A stretch of DNA of 64,000 bases from the NCBI RefSeq assembly GCF_009870125.1, contig NC_046683.1:39199869-39263868 (forward strand), written 5' to 3'. Of the stretch, positions 20,276 through 33,030 are shown piece after piece (the stretch's first letter is position 1; every line of letters starts with the position of its first letter). The position numbers were made by a program, and so were the translations under genes. Below the pieces are notes generated by a model. The model was given only the letters and a program-made list of their open reading frames with translations. It searched no databases and was not told the DNA's origin. The stretch comes from Drosophila pseudoobscura (Eukaryota; Arthropoda; Insecta; Diptera; Drosophilidae).

Positions 20276-23200
20276 TCAGAAGATAATAAATCTACTTTAT
20301 ATTGCTGTGAAAAATGGGAACGCGTTGAGTACTCGGCGGAAAATATTTTAAGAAACAGAAAAACTTGCACATAAAATGTATTTTATAGTTATGCATATGT
20401 GAAAGGGCAGAAATGTATAAGCTTGTATGGTATTAGTTAAGTTATTTCTGTGCCAGCCGTTCTTTAGAACCATTAATTCCATAGAGTCTCATATTATAGT
20501 TAATTTTCTCACCCCTATTCACCACAAAATCCATCACCATACACCCCTATACGCCCTCCTCTTTCCTACCCTGTGTTTGTGGATTGCCTGTCAGCTAGTC
20601 GAAGAGCATCGGAAAATAGTTTCACCTGAAGTTTGGTTTCTACTTTGACGGGCCCCAACAATCATTGGTGAGGGAAGGGACCCCTTTGTTTGTCCACGCA
20701 GGAGGCTGCAGGAGAATGGCAAGCTTTGGAGGCTGGAGGTGTATTAATTGCAAGTGAAATCACTTTGAACTTCATTAAAAAGCAACTTAATCAAGTCTCA
20801 ACTCAAGTCGAGACGAAGTTTGCTCCGCACCTGAGATGCCAGCAGCAGCCTCCGCCTCAGCCTCATCCACGCTCCGGCATTTTGCAGAATTGCCTAAAAA
20901 TTATTAATTAGCTGCAACGCAATCACCCGACCACCCACCCACTCACCAGGAGAAGTATGAAGACCAGCTCCAACCCCAACCGCCAGCTACCGCTACCGCC
21001 AGCTGCCTCCCCCATTTCTGCAGCTCCTTTGGTCCGCTAGCTCTTAAATATTTCATATTTAATTGCACGCGTAAGCAGCACATTTATTGCTACAACCAGG
21101 AAACCACTCGCAGCCCACCCACACACCTCTTGGGGCACTTACCTGGTGATGGCCTTGCCACCCGTTGAAAATTGGTAACATTAATAAAATTAGACGCGTC
21201 TGGAGGACAGGGTGCTTCATCCCATTCCCTTGCTATTCCCCCATTTACCATTTTTCACTTGATTTGTGCCTCTCCCCCTCCCCCTCCCCCAGGACCGCTC
21301 TTTCGTTTCATAAATGGTCTTTAAAATCTTATTAGTGCCTCTCGCACTCTCTGGCAGATCAAAGCCCTGCCTTAAAGTCATGGGACCTGAGCCCCCCCCC
21401 CCACCAAAAAAAAAAAATTCAAAAAGGAAGAAACCCAAAGAGAGACCCTGAGGCATTATCCGGAGTAAATCTGGCCAGGTGGTGCCGCCCTGGTAAACGA
21501 CACTTTGATTAGGGCTTTCATAGGGCGGAGAGTCTATTGTAATCGACTGAAGAAATCTGTCAGTGGGAGAAGCTGCGAGTGGGAGCTTAACCCAAAAATG
21601 CCAATTTTCTTGAGCTCTTTCAAGCGTGGTGTGGAAACAATTAGCAGTCTTCTAAGATGGAAATTCTTTTTTCCTCTTTAACCTTGTAGAAAGTCATAAG
21701 GAACGGGTATTTAAATTTTTTTGGAAGCAATATTAACGGATCTCTTAGTGGTTGAATCGGTTTTCCAGGTCCTGTAATGATTCAAAGTTAAAAACGGGTT
21801 AATTCATTCATTTCAAGGTTGTACTTAGAAGTCAAAGTGTATATATTTTTATCACGTAATTGATGAATGTCGCACGAAAATCTCAGCACATTCCAAGGGG
21901 AAAAACATGTGTAGTTTGATCCCGATACGTATCGTAATTGGCTCGAAAGGATGTTCTGTCCATCCTCAGAGTACCCTTATCCACATAGCAGTGGCTCTCG
22001 TTCTCGGCTCACTTAATTATGCTGTCCTTCAGATGAGGGCTAATCTAATTCAATATAATTTGTTCAAAGTGTGAACAGCTGGACAGAGAGACGATGCGGC
22101 ACTCCCGCTTCCGCTTCCGCATCCGCGTTGCATCTGGATCTGGATCTGCATCCGCATGAGAGTACATTGGGGGCCATGCGCTTCACACCTCTGAATCCGC
22201 TGGATACTTTTCCAGACTTTGGAATGTCTGTCACAGCATGTCAATTTTAATTTGACATTTATTTTATTGTGCGTGTGGTTCAGTGGTTCAATGGTTGGGT
22301 GTTCCAGTGGGCGGCTGGGCGGCTGGGGAGCTGCGGCTGTGTGGGTGGCTGATTGCTGTTGTGTCTGTGTGCGTAATAAGCCGCATTCGTTGATTTTAAA
22401 ACCGCTTCAATTGTTGCCCTCGCATTGCGATTGAATATCCATTGAAGTGGACACGCCACCGCACCCCAATCACCGCCCCAAACACTCATCTGTGTGTGTG
22501 TGTGTGTGTGTGCGGCCAGCAATTTGATGTTGCGTATAAGGCTCCATCTCTGTCTACTGCTACGGGCAACATTTTGTGGTTTTCATTGCTGTTTTCGTTG
22601 TGGCAGAAATCCTTTTCCGTTGGCCACGCCGGTGGATAGCTGGGTCGCGGGAGGCGGGTGTTGGGTGTTGGGTGGCGGATGGGAGCTGTTGTAAGGCTGT
22701 GGGACGGGAGGCTTTTGGAGACAAGGGGTTTGAGTGCGGAAGGAAAGGCAGGAGCACGCACGACTACATTGTCAAAGTTTTGTGTGTCATTATTGTGGCT
22801 GTTGGCGGTTGGCTCTACACTCCGCACTGCTTTGTGTATACCATCCCGGGGTCGTCCGTTGTCCTGTGACGTTGCCGTTGCCGTTGTCATTGCCGTGTTT
22901 GTTGTTGCGGGGTTATTAAAAACTTTTACCACCCACAGAAAAGAGACCCTAGCGAACCAGGACCAAACCACAGCGAACGGAGTGGAACGGCAAAATGGTA
23001 TGATGAGGCAACCACCGCTCCAGCCAATGCTCCACAGTTGACTTGTTTTCATTTTTATTTTGAATGTTAATTACTCCAGCGGTGACAACTGCCAAAGCTA
23101 GAATCTACCAGTAGTCCTGTTGCAGCTCCCATCTCCATCTCAATTTCCATCTCCAGCTCCAGCTTCTGGTCCCTTTGGCGGTGCGTGCTCATAATCAAAC

Positions 23201-24669
23201 TTATTTACTTTATGTGACTTTTATGAGAATTAAGCTCGATGAGGTCGCTGCCTGATGATGATGATGCTACGGATGGGCTCTGAGTGGGTTCTGTAGAGAA
23301 AAACAGTTCATTAATTAGGTCTCTGCATGAGTCATCTATTCAAAGTCAATGGAGCTCCATCGAAATATGGCGCAGTTGAGTAGTTATGCGATTATGGACA
23401 CAAAATGTAGACAATATTTGATTTATAAACTGAACTACGAGAAGGAGTCCGCACATCTCCCCAATCAACCTCATTAGTTCGGTTAAGTGCCCTCCAGTGT
23501 CTTCTTAGTTTTTCCACTATCCCTCTATGTATTTCACTGTCTTTTTTCTTCTACTCCTTCTTTCCATCTGTCCGTAGAAGTGGACAACTAACACCATGTG
23601 TAATGGTGCATTCGCGTTGCCTTGCCATTGGCACTAAAAAGTAAAAAAACAGCAAAAACAAAAACCAGTAGGAAAAACCGCACGTAGACGACGCGACGTT
23701 TGAATGCAGCTGCGCCTCTGAAAATTCTTTGCCATGTGCCGCCCCCAGGGTTGCAAGGAGCGCTGCAAATGAAGGAAATGGAGCAGTAGCATTGCCATAA
23801 GCTGCACTGTAAATATTTTGATATGTTGTGTCGAGCTGTCGAGCCACGTGTTGCGGAGAACCCCGGACTGCAAGACTCGTGTGCCATCTCCCTATGCGCC
23901 TGCCCCCATTTCTCATCTTTATCTCATTTCATCTCCAGATGCCAGACCCGACTACAAAGTTGACTAAAAGCCGGAGGAGCAGCCTCCAAGCCGTTCAGAT
24001 GTATGCTAACCTTAAGACTCTGACGTCTTCCGGCCGTAGACGACCCCCTCCCACCTCCCATTCTACCCAGACTTAGCCGTACGTTTCTCTCTCATTGTCT
24101 TTTCGGCGGGCTCACTTGCTCACGTACGAAATAATTATAGCGCAAGTACGTGTCCCGCATATGCGAGCACATGCCTCTTACTCCGTCTGCAGCTCAAGCT
24201 AGGACGGCTCTGAGGCTCTGAAGCCGGGACCAGACGCCCCCCAGCCACTACGCCTCCGCATATGGCGGGGAAACCCATTTCATTGGCATATTTATTCCTT
24301 TTTTCTGTTGGGCCCAACCGGTTTTAGGCATTTTTTTTAGCAAGGACAAAGATGACAACAAAGTTGCCAAAAAAGTTTTCCTTTTCTTCTATTTCGGCCG
24401 AATTTCCTCTACTTTTTATTTGTTCTCTGGATTTCGCTTGGGGATCGTCCTGTTGCTACTTCTGGGCCTTCGTTAACAATTCCCCCATCTTCAACGGGGC
24501 AGCATCTATTCTTTCTGTTCTCCCAAGGTCCCGGGGTCTCGAAAAGTTTCGGGCTTCAACTCTTTGCTTCATATGACATGGGCGCTGATTGCATGGAAGC
24601 CCCTCATTTTCACGAACCCTTCAGTAGTCATATGAAGCTTGAGCTTCCCATACCATAAGATTCAAAGAT

Positions 24670-25020
24670 CTACTCACAGAGTATAGGCATAAATAAGAAT
24701 TATGGTGGAAATAGATGTCTGTAACACCCAGCCGAGGCGATATAGTTCTGTCTGTCTGTCCGTCTTGTCTGACGCCTTCTTCTCAGAGACTATAAGAGCT
24801 CCCACAAAAGACGAAACATCTGCGGATCCACAATTGGAAAATATGAGAAACCCGAAAACGCAGAATCATAGAAAATATCAACAAATTAAATTTCAATCTC
24901 TCTCTCTCACACACACTCTTCCTCGTTCCGTGTGCGACATCTGGCACCGACTGAGTATCGGATGTAAAGGTAGAGCCGCGGCCTTTGCCGTGACTCACAA
25001 TGTTTCCGCTTGTTTAACTT
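24670..25020 (+). repeat. DINE-1/SGM-like repeat, plus orientation
   Basis: Contains in order GGAAATAGATGTCTGTAACA, CTGTCTGTCTGTCCGTC, TCTCAGAGACTATAAGAGC, the GATCCACAATT block, CGAAAACGCAGAATC, TCTCTCTCTCACACACAC, CTGAGTATCGGATGTAAA and a GAGCCGCGGCC end, matching the copy at 60.8-61.17 kb block by block. Confidence 0.7.
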
Positions 25021-27560
25021 ATTGGAATGCTTTCGAATGGTTAAAAGTGTCTCCTCGTATGGTTCTTATCGACTGTGAGTGCTATTTTTATAGTTTATCG
25101 CTTATCGAATGTTAGTTTTTGAACTGCTTTCCAATCCAATGATTAAATGAATTCTTTCAAATAACAGTCTCATATTTCTCGAGCATTCAATGGAAATATT
25201 AAGGCTGGGAATCGCCTTATCGTTAAGTGTTCGATCTTTAATCTAAATCTGTATCACAGTTAATTTAATATAGAAAATATATTGAATATTTTTCAAGCAA
25301 TTCTGTTGTTTATACCCCTCATCGTAACCTCATAATCACTATTAAGATTGGGTTGAGATTGAATCTCTCCATTCGTACAACAATTATCTCTTTCTACCTT
25401 ATACGAGGATTTAGAATGAAAGCCCTCGCTGGGTCTTCTTGTGGCAGCAGCCACTTGAAGAGTGGGTTCCAGGGAGAGGCGGCACTGGAGGGGGACGGGT
25501 GGAGGATATAGGATGTAGGAGTACCATGGAAGAGGGTGTCACAGCTGTTGCATTCTGGGCCTAAACTGTGCGTTTACTCAACCACAAAACGCACACGTTC
25601 CACACACTGCTGCTGTACCACTAGGCGGCGGTAGGAGGCGGAGCTAGTGGCAGGAAACGGAGCCAAGGTGGTAGCACGGAGCACGGCCAAGAGGACGCAC
25701 CGAAAACTCAGAAAAGTTTGCGCCAAAGTCCAACATATGTTGCCTGCTCATGCATGCCACGCCAGGGTCCTCCATTAGTCCTCATCCTCATCCTGGTCAT
25801 AGTTGCTGCTTCTCACTCAGTCAGTTAGTCAGTCAAGCCGTGAGTCAGGCCGCCGCATGCCCCACACACATGTGCGTGGTGTGTGTGTGTGTAATTATAA
25901 CAAGTTTTCTAGGCAATTTTTCTGCTTTCGTTTTAGTTTTTCGCCTCGAATTTTCCTCTCTCCTTTCATACCCTTCAAGAGGGTACCATAATTTAAAGCA
26001 GACTCGTACGTACTGTGAGTTTCTAACCATAATTTTCTTAAATCGGGTTGAAATTGCTTTACGAAATATATTTCAGAATTACTATAAGTATTCTGAAGCT
26101 TGTATTCATAAGGCTTTCATAGTGTCCCACGCTTCAAAAGCCGCTTAACAGATTTTTCTCTGTTCTGGCTAAGTATTCTCTTCGTTATGAGAGATTTTCA
26201 GCTAAAATGAGATATTTTCTTAGGAAATATATATAAAATAAATATAAATAAATTCATTAAAATAAATAAATAAATATTTGGCCAACGTTCCACCGCCAGG
26301 GTATTCGTGACTTCGGTCTGCCACAAAAAAAAAAACCATCCGACTCGAAGCTGGTCTTTTTTCCAGTTGCTCGCCGTATTTTCTTAGCCAGGGTGTTGTT
26401 GCTCTTATGGCTGTTATGGGTATCTCGGGGCTTGGAATAAGTTTTTGATAAGAAAGTTATGATGAGTTTTCCCCGCACTCACACAGATGAAGCCGAGCGG
26501 AGCGGAGGGGCACATGTACACACAGCTGTTGATTTTGGCCAAATTAGTGCAAACACGTCTTGTTTTGAGTTGTGGCCCATGCGGCAACATGTGCAACTAA
26601 TTTGCAGTTATCAAGAGTTGAGTGCCATATGAGGAGAAAGAGAAAACGAGGCTGGAGAAGCGAGAGGGGAGAGGGGAGCCGGAGCGATGGAGCTGGATAT
26701 TTCCATTAAAGCATTTATGCCCCCACCATTCCTACTTTTCCAATGAATGCCCGTTTTACTAATTTACATTTCGAGTACAACAAACGGGGGACTGGCGATG
26801 GGGAATGGAGCCACCGATACCCCGCTGGCCTGTCTGCCGACTGTCAAAAGTTTATTTATTTGACACCGAAAAAGTTGACACAGACACCAGTGACGTCTCC
26901 GCCGCAAAACCTCACCACCGCACCCTTTCCAATTCATGCCACACGTTTCCATAGTCGCAGAGGAGGCCTGAATCGGATTTATATGCCTGCCCAAAATTGG
27001 ATTACAATTGAGTTGTAATTATGCGACAACAAAACGCTGCGCCCGGAAACCCGTGTGCGGCGCTGCCTTCCTTCATTCTTCCCGAACACCGGCTCTGCGT
27101 CCGGGTCCGGGTCCGGATTTGGGTCTGGGGTCTGTGTCCTGGCCTTCGTCCTTCGCTCTGTTTTCTGTTTTCCATGTCTGAAAGTCTAGCGACGTCTTTT
27201 GAAATTTCGCTTTTTGCATTAATTAAAACTGATTTAATTATAGCTTGTCGTGTTGCTTTTAAGTATTCCTCAGGACATGGACATGGACAGGGACCAGGAC
27301 CAGGACAGGTCCCTCAACAACATGATTTGCAGAGCCCATCGTCATCATTATCAACGTCAACATCATCAGCATCGGCCTCCCCACCCATTGGCGGGTGATT
27401 GAAGCGAGAGACCAAAGTGCTTTGGACGCATCCCCTGACAAGGTGAAAGTTTAATTAAATATGCATCGAGTGTGCTCAAGAGAGAGAACGGAGCTTCCTT
27501 AAACAGAGGAGGTTCTATGGAGGAGCTCTATCGAACTAAATTTTTCCCTCATTACCTCTT

Positions 27561-27824
27561 ATGCGCACTCCTTCCACATACATAAGTCTAGCTGTTCGAT
27601 TTGGAAAAAATTTTCGATTTGTGATATGGAGACTAGCCGCCCAAAGGAGAAAATCTCACAATTTGTGCAGCTGTAGCGACGGGGCGCAGGATGTGGTCAG
27701 ATTTGGCAGTGATCGGGAGCATTGCGTGCCAGTGGTGCACCATGTCAGGGAGATGTTCGATCAACCCCTTCCGGAACCGCCCGTTGAGCCCCTGAAGGCC
27801 TTCAAGGATTCTATGCGTAAATGA
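27561..27824 (+). CDS. Small uncharacterised protein, 87 residues
   Basis: The last ~50 codons (from ~27674) have strongly G/C-ending codons and read as ordinary protein: QDVVRFGSDREHCVPVVHHV, REMFDQPLPEPPVEPLKAF, then a Lys/Arg-rich end and TGA. The N-terminal part is basic and could be a mitochondrial presequence (AVRFGKNFRFVIWRLAAQRR). An AG acceptor-like site at ~27670 (ATTTGTGCAG) means the true first exon may be elsewhere and the ATG at 27561 wrong. No poly(A) signal follows closely. I do not recognise the family. The 3' half is well supported, the start is not. Confidence 0.55.
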   Translation: MRTPSTYISLAVRFGKNFRFVIWRLAAQRRKSHNLCSCSDGAQDVVRFGSDREHCVPVVHHVREMFDQPLPEPPVEPLKAFKDSMRK

Positions 27825-27876
27825 GTCCTGCCTACAGATGATATTTTAATGGAGGTGAGCGTGCATTAATATGTAG

Positions 27877-28227
27877 CCGCTCGCAACAAACCAACCAATT
27901 TCGCTGTCCCCCGCCCGGAGGGGCCGGCTTTGGAAGCTGTACTTCCAGCAGCTGTACTTCACCAATTCGCAACGTTTGGTCCTTAGTCTCCGGAAGATAC
28001 GATACGGCACCGATACTTGGCATCTCCTACTTATTACGTAGACGGAGGCGACAGCCTGTTCGTGTGAAACCTGGAGATTCCACCCACTTACACTGGAGGC
28101 TGGGAACAGGGGGATGCTTAGTGGCAGAAGAGAAGTCGTCGCTGTCTCCATTAGAAGGCTATGTATAGCTCTTCTATATTTGGACGACGATGAGGAAAGG
28201 TCCCGCAGGATGAAGAACACGCACTGA
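27877..28227 (+). pseudogene. Coding-like stretch with one in-frame stop
   Basis: One plus-strand frame is open for 116 codons apart from a TAG at 28039-28041. The part before the stop has coding-like codon use and contains GRLWKLYFQQLYFTNSQR; the part after contains SIRRLCIALLYLDDDEER. There is no ATG at its start. It may be a decayed gene or an exon of the neighbouring 27561 gene. A minus-strand frame of 138 codons covers the same bases, so chance cannot be excluded. Confidence 0.25.
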
Positions 28228-28326
28228 GGCACACGCACACAACTTTCCAGCTCAATGACCAATTTGATAAAGATACTACATCATCCGGCTAGTCTATTAA
28301 ACATTGCATTGTTCTATTAATTCCAT

Positions 28327-28455
28327 ATGAAAATTCACTCGTTCGATTACGAGGCGTTTTGGGAGGGTCTTAGTATTGCATGGATTCCATTGCTCTCGGA
28401 TATCAATCAGGAGATGCCTCAGAAGTCGCTCCAGTCAGTGGACAGATGTCCATGA
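28327..28455 (+). CDS. Possible small ORF, 42 residues
   Basis: ATG with an acceptable context begins a frame reading MKIHSFDYEAFWEGLSI, then WIPLLSDINQEMPQ, to TGA. It looks protein-like and lies 100 bp after the coding-like stretch at 27877-28227, but has no promoter or splice evidence of its own. Confidence 0.2.
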   Translation: MKIHSFDYEAFWEGLSIAWIPLLSDINQEMPQKSLQSVDRCP

Positions 28456-29499
28456 GAGTACGAGTATGTGCCATCATCCACTCCTATCTACTGCATTCCA
28501 CTTCTGTGGTGCTTCTCCTGGTCCTGGCTCCTGGCTCCTGGTACTGCCATTAGCAGGCAACCGTCAAGCTGTCAGACAGTCGATGGGGCTCAGAGATGAG
28601 ACATGGGGTATGGGGTATTGGGGAATGGGGCATGGGGATAGCAGTTCCGGGGGCAGCCTTTGTTTTGTTCATCGGGAACACATTTTATTGCTTTATGCGT
28701 TTAATGAAGTGTTGCTGTTGAGGGTTTGAGGACGAGGGCCGGGCTGATGGAACTCCAACCCCCAGGGGGAACGGCAACAACCCTTCAGCCAACGCTTTCA
28801 CTCTGCAGACAGGCAACATTTCAAACATTTCTGACAGCCTATGACGCTGCCCCTGAGTGACTGACTAACTGACTCGCAGACTCTCTGACTGACTGGCAGA
28901 CTGACTGACGAACTGATTGATTGACTGCCTTGGCAACCATCCTCATTCCCATTCCCATTCCCACTCGCACTTGCTCTCGCATGTAATGCATAAAGAATGA
29001 AGCTTAAATAAAAGTTGGGAGATGAGAAATAGGATTAACTTGTCACACAATTGAATTTAATTTTCCATACACACACAAAAAGAGATATTGCTCCTGCCTC
29101 TTGCCTCTTGCCTCCTGCTTTCGTTTCCCGGCTTCCTTCACTTTGGGGACTCTACCCCCAGAGTCTGCTGCCTTTTGTGGAAATCTACGACCGGGGCCGA
29201 TTCGGGTATTATAATGAAATTACACGTGCCTCAGATTTGTCAAAGCAATCAATACTTGTAGAACATTCGTGCAACCTTCGATTGACTTCGCAGAACCCCA
29301 GAGGATGAAATGGGGACATAGACTGCGACTCTTACTTGAAACTGAATCTGAAATTGAAACTGAAAATGAAAATGACTAAAAATAGAAGAGCGTTCAGAGT
29401 AGTGATATGGTCCAACCGTACTCAGTGGAAATTAATAGTTTCAGGAAGCCATAGACTCATGAAATGGATCAAAATCTAGATGCTTTTAAACACCCTTGG
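28456..29499. other. Gene-free stretch
   Basis: GACT-type repeats (CTGACTGACTGGCAG and similar) at 28855-28930, GGGGxATGGGG repeats at 28605-28640 and GAAACTGAAxxTGAAA repeats at 29335-29375. No gene supported. Confidence 0.4.
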
Positions 29500-29509
29500 T
29501 ATATAAAAG
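29500..29509 (+). promoter_or_regulatory. Strong TATA box
   Basis: TATATAAAAG in a GGTATATAAAAGTGAG context, close to the ideal Drosophila TATA element. A start at about 29530 is expected, and the first ATG after it is 29578. Confidence 0.5.
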
Positions 29510-29577
29510 TGAGCACGGGACTGAAATCTGCGAGCATAATCATTATAACTTTTACTTCAAAAATCTCACAACTCCCT

Positions 29578-29646
29578 ATGAATTTGAATATATTTATTAT
29601 ATTCATTTTATTCCAGTTTTATATTAGTTTGCTCAAAAATAATTAA
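29578..29646 (+). CDS. Tiny signal-peptide-like ORF, possibly a truncated secreted-peptide gene
   Basis: The first ATG after the TATA box opens a 22-residue frame (MNLNIFIIFILFQFYISLL, then KNN and TAA) that is almost entirely a hydrophobic signal-peptide core. It ends 30-40 bp before the A-run and repeat that begin near 29660. This could be the stump of a small secreted-peptide gene cut by that insertion. It is equally possible that AT-rich sequence gives a hydrophobic frame by chance. Confidence 0.25.
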   Translation: MNLNIFIIFILFQFYISLLKNN

Positions 29647-29679
29647 TATTATTACTAAAAAAAAAAACTACCGGACCCG

Positions 29680-30370
29680 GCGAACGTTGTCTCGCCCCAA
29701 TTTAACGCCTTCAGATAAACTGCAGAGTGACACCACTGTCACCAAACATATTTTTGTACCCGATAATTAAAAAAAGAGTATAGGGTTAAGGGGTGCAAAT
29801 GGATGTGTGTAACGCCCAGAAGGAATCGTTTCCGACCCCATAAAGTATATTTATTCTTGATCAGCATCAATAGCCGAGTCGATAGAGTCATGTCTGCCTG
29901 TCCGACTGTCCGTCCCTATGTGCACCTAGATCCTAGAAACTATTAGAGCAACGACATTTTGTATCCAGACTTTTGTGTTATGTCACAGTTACAAGTGCAT
30001 TGCAAAACAGCACCCCGCCCCCTTCCGCCCACAGAAAGACGAAAATCTGTGGCATCCACAATTTTGAAGAGACGAGAAATCAAAAAACGCAAACGAATGA
30101 CTATATATTTCTTGACTGCACACTCTGAACCAGATCGTATTATTACTGTACCCAGAAATATGAAACAATTTCATGCTCTCTAACTCTATCTCTCCCTAAC
30201 ACGCACGTTTATCGGCTTTGCCTATCGCTAAAAGTGTAAATTTGGTATCCACACTACTATGATATCAGCCTGGACAAGTGCTACGCGCCGTCTGGCGGAG
30301 GAGAGCAATAATGACTATGTATCGGGTATAAATGTAGAGTTGCGGTCGCAGGAGCATCTCAAAACGTTAC
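29680..30370 (+). repeat. DINE-1/SGM-like repeat, long plus copy
   Basis: Contains GGATGTGTGTAACGCCCAG, CGTTTCCGACCCCATAAAG, CTTGATCAGCATCAATAGCC and a GTCTGCCTGTCCG run, nearly identical over ~100 bp to 57910-58010. After that come the AAGACGAAAATCTGTGGCAT, GATCGTATTATT and CGCCGTCTGGCGGAGGAGAG blocks, and a TATAAATGTAGAGTTGCGG end. This is the most complete copy in the window. Confidence 0.75.
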
Positions 30371-30599
30371 CCCTCGTTCCTATTCAATTTGGGGCTTTTA
30401 AATTTGAGAAATTTTTGAATGAGTTTTTTTCCATTTTTTTTTTTAAATGGCTAAAAAATTTGTTTCAATTTTTTTTTATTTTTTTTAAAGGCTTTGTTTT
30501 TGGGTATGAAATAATAATACAATTTGTTGTTTGCTGTTACTTTTGGAGCAACTTATACAATAATCGCAGGAAAAATTATGATGATTAAGAAAAATAAAA

Positions 30600-30996
30600 T
30601 AAAAAATGCCTGTTGTCAAGGTTGAAGAATTTGGAGGGGGATATTATTTGGTGCAATTATCTGTCCAGGTTTCTGAGGTAGAGGTCCTCTTAGATCATCC
30701 TGTTGGGCAGGTCGACTGGGTGTATTCTGTTCTCGCAAAACGCCTGGCCAGTACATTAGGGTGGCTTCTGAGCTTAGAGATATGGTTCTTCGCTTGATTG
30801 TTGATAACATCACCGACAAGAGGTACGTTAAGTCCTTGGCAATGTCGCGGTTACGGATATACCACTCAGCTCCGGAGATCCTACGTAGAAATTTACTCTG
30901 GAACGTCGTGATCCTCGCAATTTTAGTTTTGGCGGCAATCCCATACACCCGAATGCCGTACTTCCCGGCAGGTGCTAGTTTAGCTTCTTTTTTCAA
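30600..30996 (-). mobile_element. Jockey-clade LINE, C-terminal tail fragment
   Basis: The minus-strand frame encodes KYGIRVYGIAAKTKIARI, then FQSKFLRRISGAEWYIRN and IAKDLTYLL, the characteristic region after the RT domain in Drosophila Jockey-like ORF2 (Tyr-Gly-Ile...Trp/Tyr-Gly-x-Ala, F-Q-x-K-x-L-R-x-I, W-Y-I-R-N). The frame starts abruptly in this region, so the element is 5'-truncated, as is usual for LINEs. Its 3' side (30420-30600 on the plus strand) is T-rich, consistent with an A-rich tail. Confidence 0.75.
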
Positions 30997-30999
30997 ATA

Positions 31000-33004
31000 A
31001 CTTAAGTATCTTACAACTGGTTGTATTGAAATTTTCCAATTTTAATTGTTTGGCCTCGGTTGACACATTCACGGAAAATCCCATATTTGGATAATTATTA
31101 CCACCAAAGACTGTACTTAAAAGATTTAAGCTAAAACTTAAAATGTTAAAAGTTAGTAGATATGGATAGATTTTTCTTATAGTTGTGTATTGGTATGTTT
31201 GACTCTTCCAGCCATACATTCTCTAAGTAGATACAATAATTACAATAATCGTTATGTACGAAATAAGAATGAAATATTATCTTAAGAATACAAAACTTTC
31301 TTTGGAAAGGACTGAAAGTATCAGAAATGCATTACAGATCACAGATTGAATTTATTTGAAATCGTTTCTCAGGAAAGAAATGAAGCATTCGTTTCCTTCA
31401 TACTGCGCTTGCTTTTGAATACCACCATTGAACGATAGAACTTTCCAATAAAATTTTACACCCCACATTTCTGGTACTTCCCCCATCCACAATTCGCGTT
31501 CGCTTTTCATTATGCACATCATCCATCAATTAATTGATTGCATCCCTAGTCACCGCATCGCCATGCCGCTCACATACGAGAATACTCGCATCGCGTACCG
31601 CTTGTCTGGGAGTATCTTTGATTAGCGAAGAACAAAGAGGGCGGCGCCCCTGCGACGAGTGACAGAAGTTCATTAACTGTCACACAAGTATGGCAGCAAA
31701 TGGATGTGGATGGATGCAAGTCGGATGGTGGATGGAGGTCCATATGCTCGCACTCACCACCCAGACACCCCATCCCTTGGGCGTGGTCCATCCAACTTAA
31801 TTAAATAGCAACAGATTTGAGGTAACATTGCACGGTGCTGGGGCCCCGGTCCCTGACTGCAAGTCAGTCAGAAATCCTTTTCCTAGCAGCTAACCAATAT
31901 CCAGATCCTCACATCCGCACAACGCCAAAAGTCGATACCCAAGTCGACATCGTGGTGCACATAAAAATTTCTAATCCATTTGCCCGATACTTATGCACGC
32001 CTGCACTCGGGGGATTAATAAGTGTAGCCGTTTGTACTGCGGACCTCGGAACTTGGAACTCGGTCTCTCGGTCTCTCTAGTTCTGGTCTGGGCTTCCACC
32101 GATGGCTAGATGTATGTGCGATGAATGGTATGGATTGTTTCAACCACCACCACCAGCTTCGTGGAGCGCCGCACGACATCTCGCAGCCAAATCAATTTCA
32201 ACTGTCAACTGTCAATCAGGCAGCAATTCAATCAAGCAACGCTCTCTGGGACGGTCTCTTAGACGACTGCCAGAACTTTAAGAAGCACAGGAAAAAACCA
32301 AAAAAATCAGAAAAAGAAACAAGATTCAGCTCTGCCTGAATTATTCAAAGGATATGGAAAAGGCACCCGAACCCGCAATCTCAATCCCCAGACCATTATT
32401 AATGTGGTGACTCTCTAGCTTAGCGTCACGGGCCAGGAGGCACAAACATTTGTTCAAGAGATTTTTATGAATTACATCATTAGATCGCATTGATGTCGAG
32501 GTCGAGCTTGAGGGGTTGTTTTACACAGATTTTTATTGGTATTATTACCATTTACAGCTCGGCACCAGCTCCGAGACCATTCCGAGACTTGCAAACACTC
32601 ATCTATCGAATATTGGGGGGCGTGGCTGTTAGCTAACCCGAAGTTAAACCTTAACCGCATCGCAGCTCTGATGGTAAATATCACCGTCAACACACATGTC
32701 ACGTATTTTGCTCGTAATTATGGCAAACGTGAGAAATTTCGTTAAGATTTTCCCTAACATATTTTCTTGTGTGTTTTTCGCTGTAGCATAATTTTGGGGC
32801 TGCCGCTGCCCAACTGGCATTTGACCCCCATTAAACAAAGTACAGTCACCGCAAGCAGACGGAATGGTGAACCAAGAAATTTTGGTGACCCAAAAAGTAA
32901 TAAAAAGATGTTCATTAGCCGCGGACGAACGCTTGACTATCCATCATAGGAACACTAAACTTACGTCAACTTTGTCTCTAGCTTTATTATGGACTTCCTT
33001 TATC
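31000..33004. other. Gene-free stretch
   Basis: No supported gene. AT-rich at 31000-31420, ordinary intergenic sequence after that. No clear repeats besides short GGATGGATG units near 31700. Confidence 0.4.
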
Positions 33005-33017
33005 TTTATTCTTTATT
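33005..33017 (-). terminator. Two overlapping-range poly(A) signals
   Basis: AATAAAGAATAAA read on the minus strand, 14-26 bases after the stop codon of the 68-residue gene. Confidence 0.65.
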
Positions 33018-33030
33018 TTCATTGTAGCTT

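Larger units (their letters stand above)
18453..27560. other. Long gene-poor stretch
   Basis: No gene could be supported. Besides the repeats listed separately (19868-20275, 24670-25020), it holds a GT run at 22493-22511, C- and A-homopolymers at 21392-21417, GGATCT and CTTCCG repeats near 22110-22150, and a GGACAT/GGACCA repeat near 27275-27310. Many frames of 60-190 codons exist on both strands but are low-complexity or mutually overlapping, and no splice pairs join them. The composition fits Drosophila intergenic or intronic DNA, so it could be part of a large intron of a gene outside the window. Confidence 0.4.

Noticed and set aside
22486-23052. 188-codon minus-strand ORF
   Set aside because: Runs into a GT microsatellite and is composed of Thr/Ala/Asn-rich low-complexity sequence with several equally long overlapping frames.
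28376-28729. 117-codon plus ORF
   Set aside because: Low-complexity GGATGGGGC-type sequence in its second half, overlapping other frames; no supporting signals.
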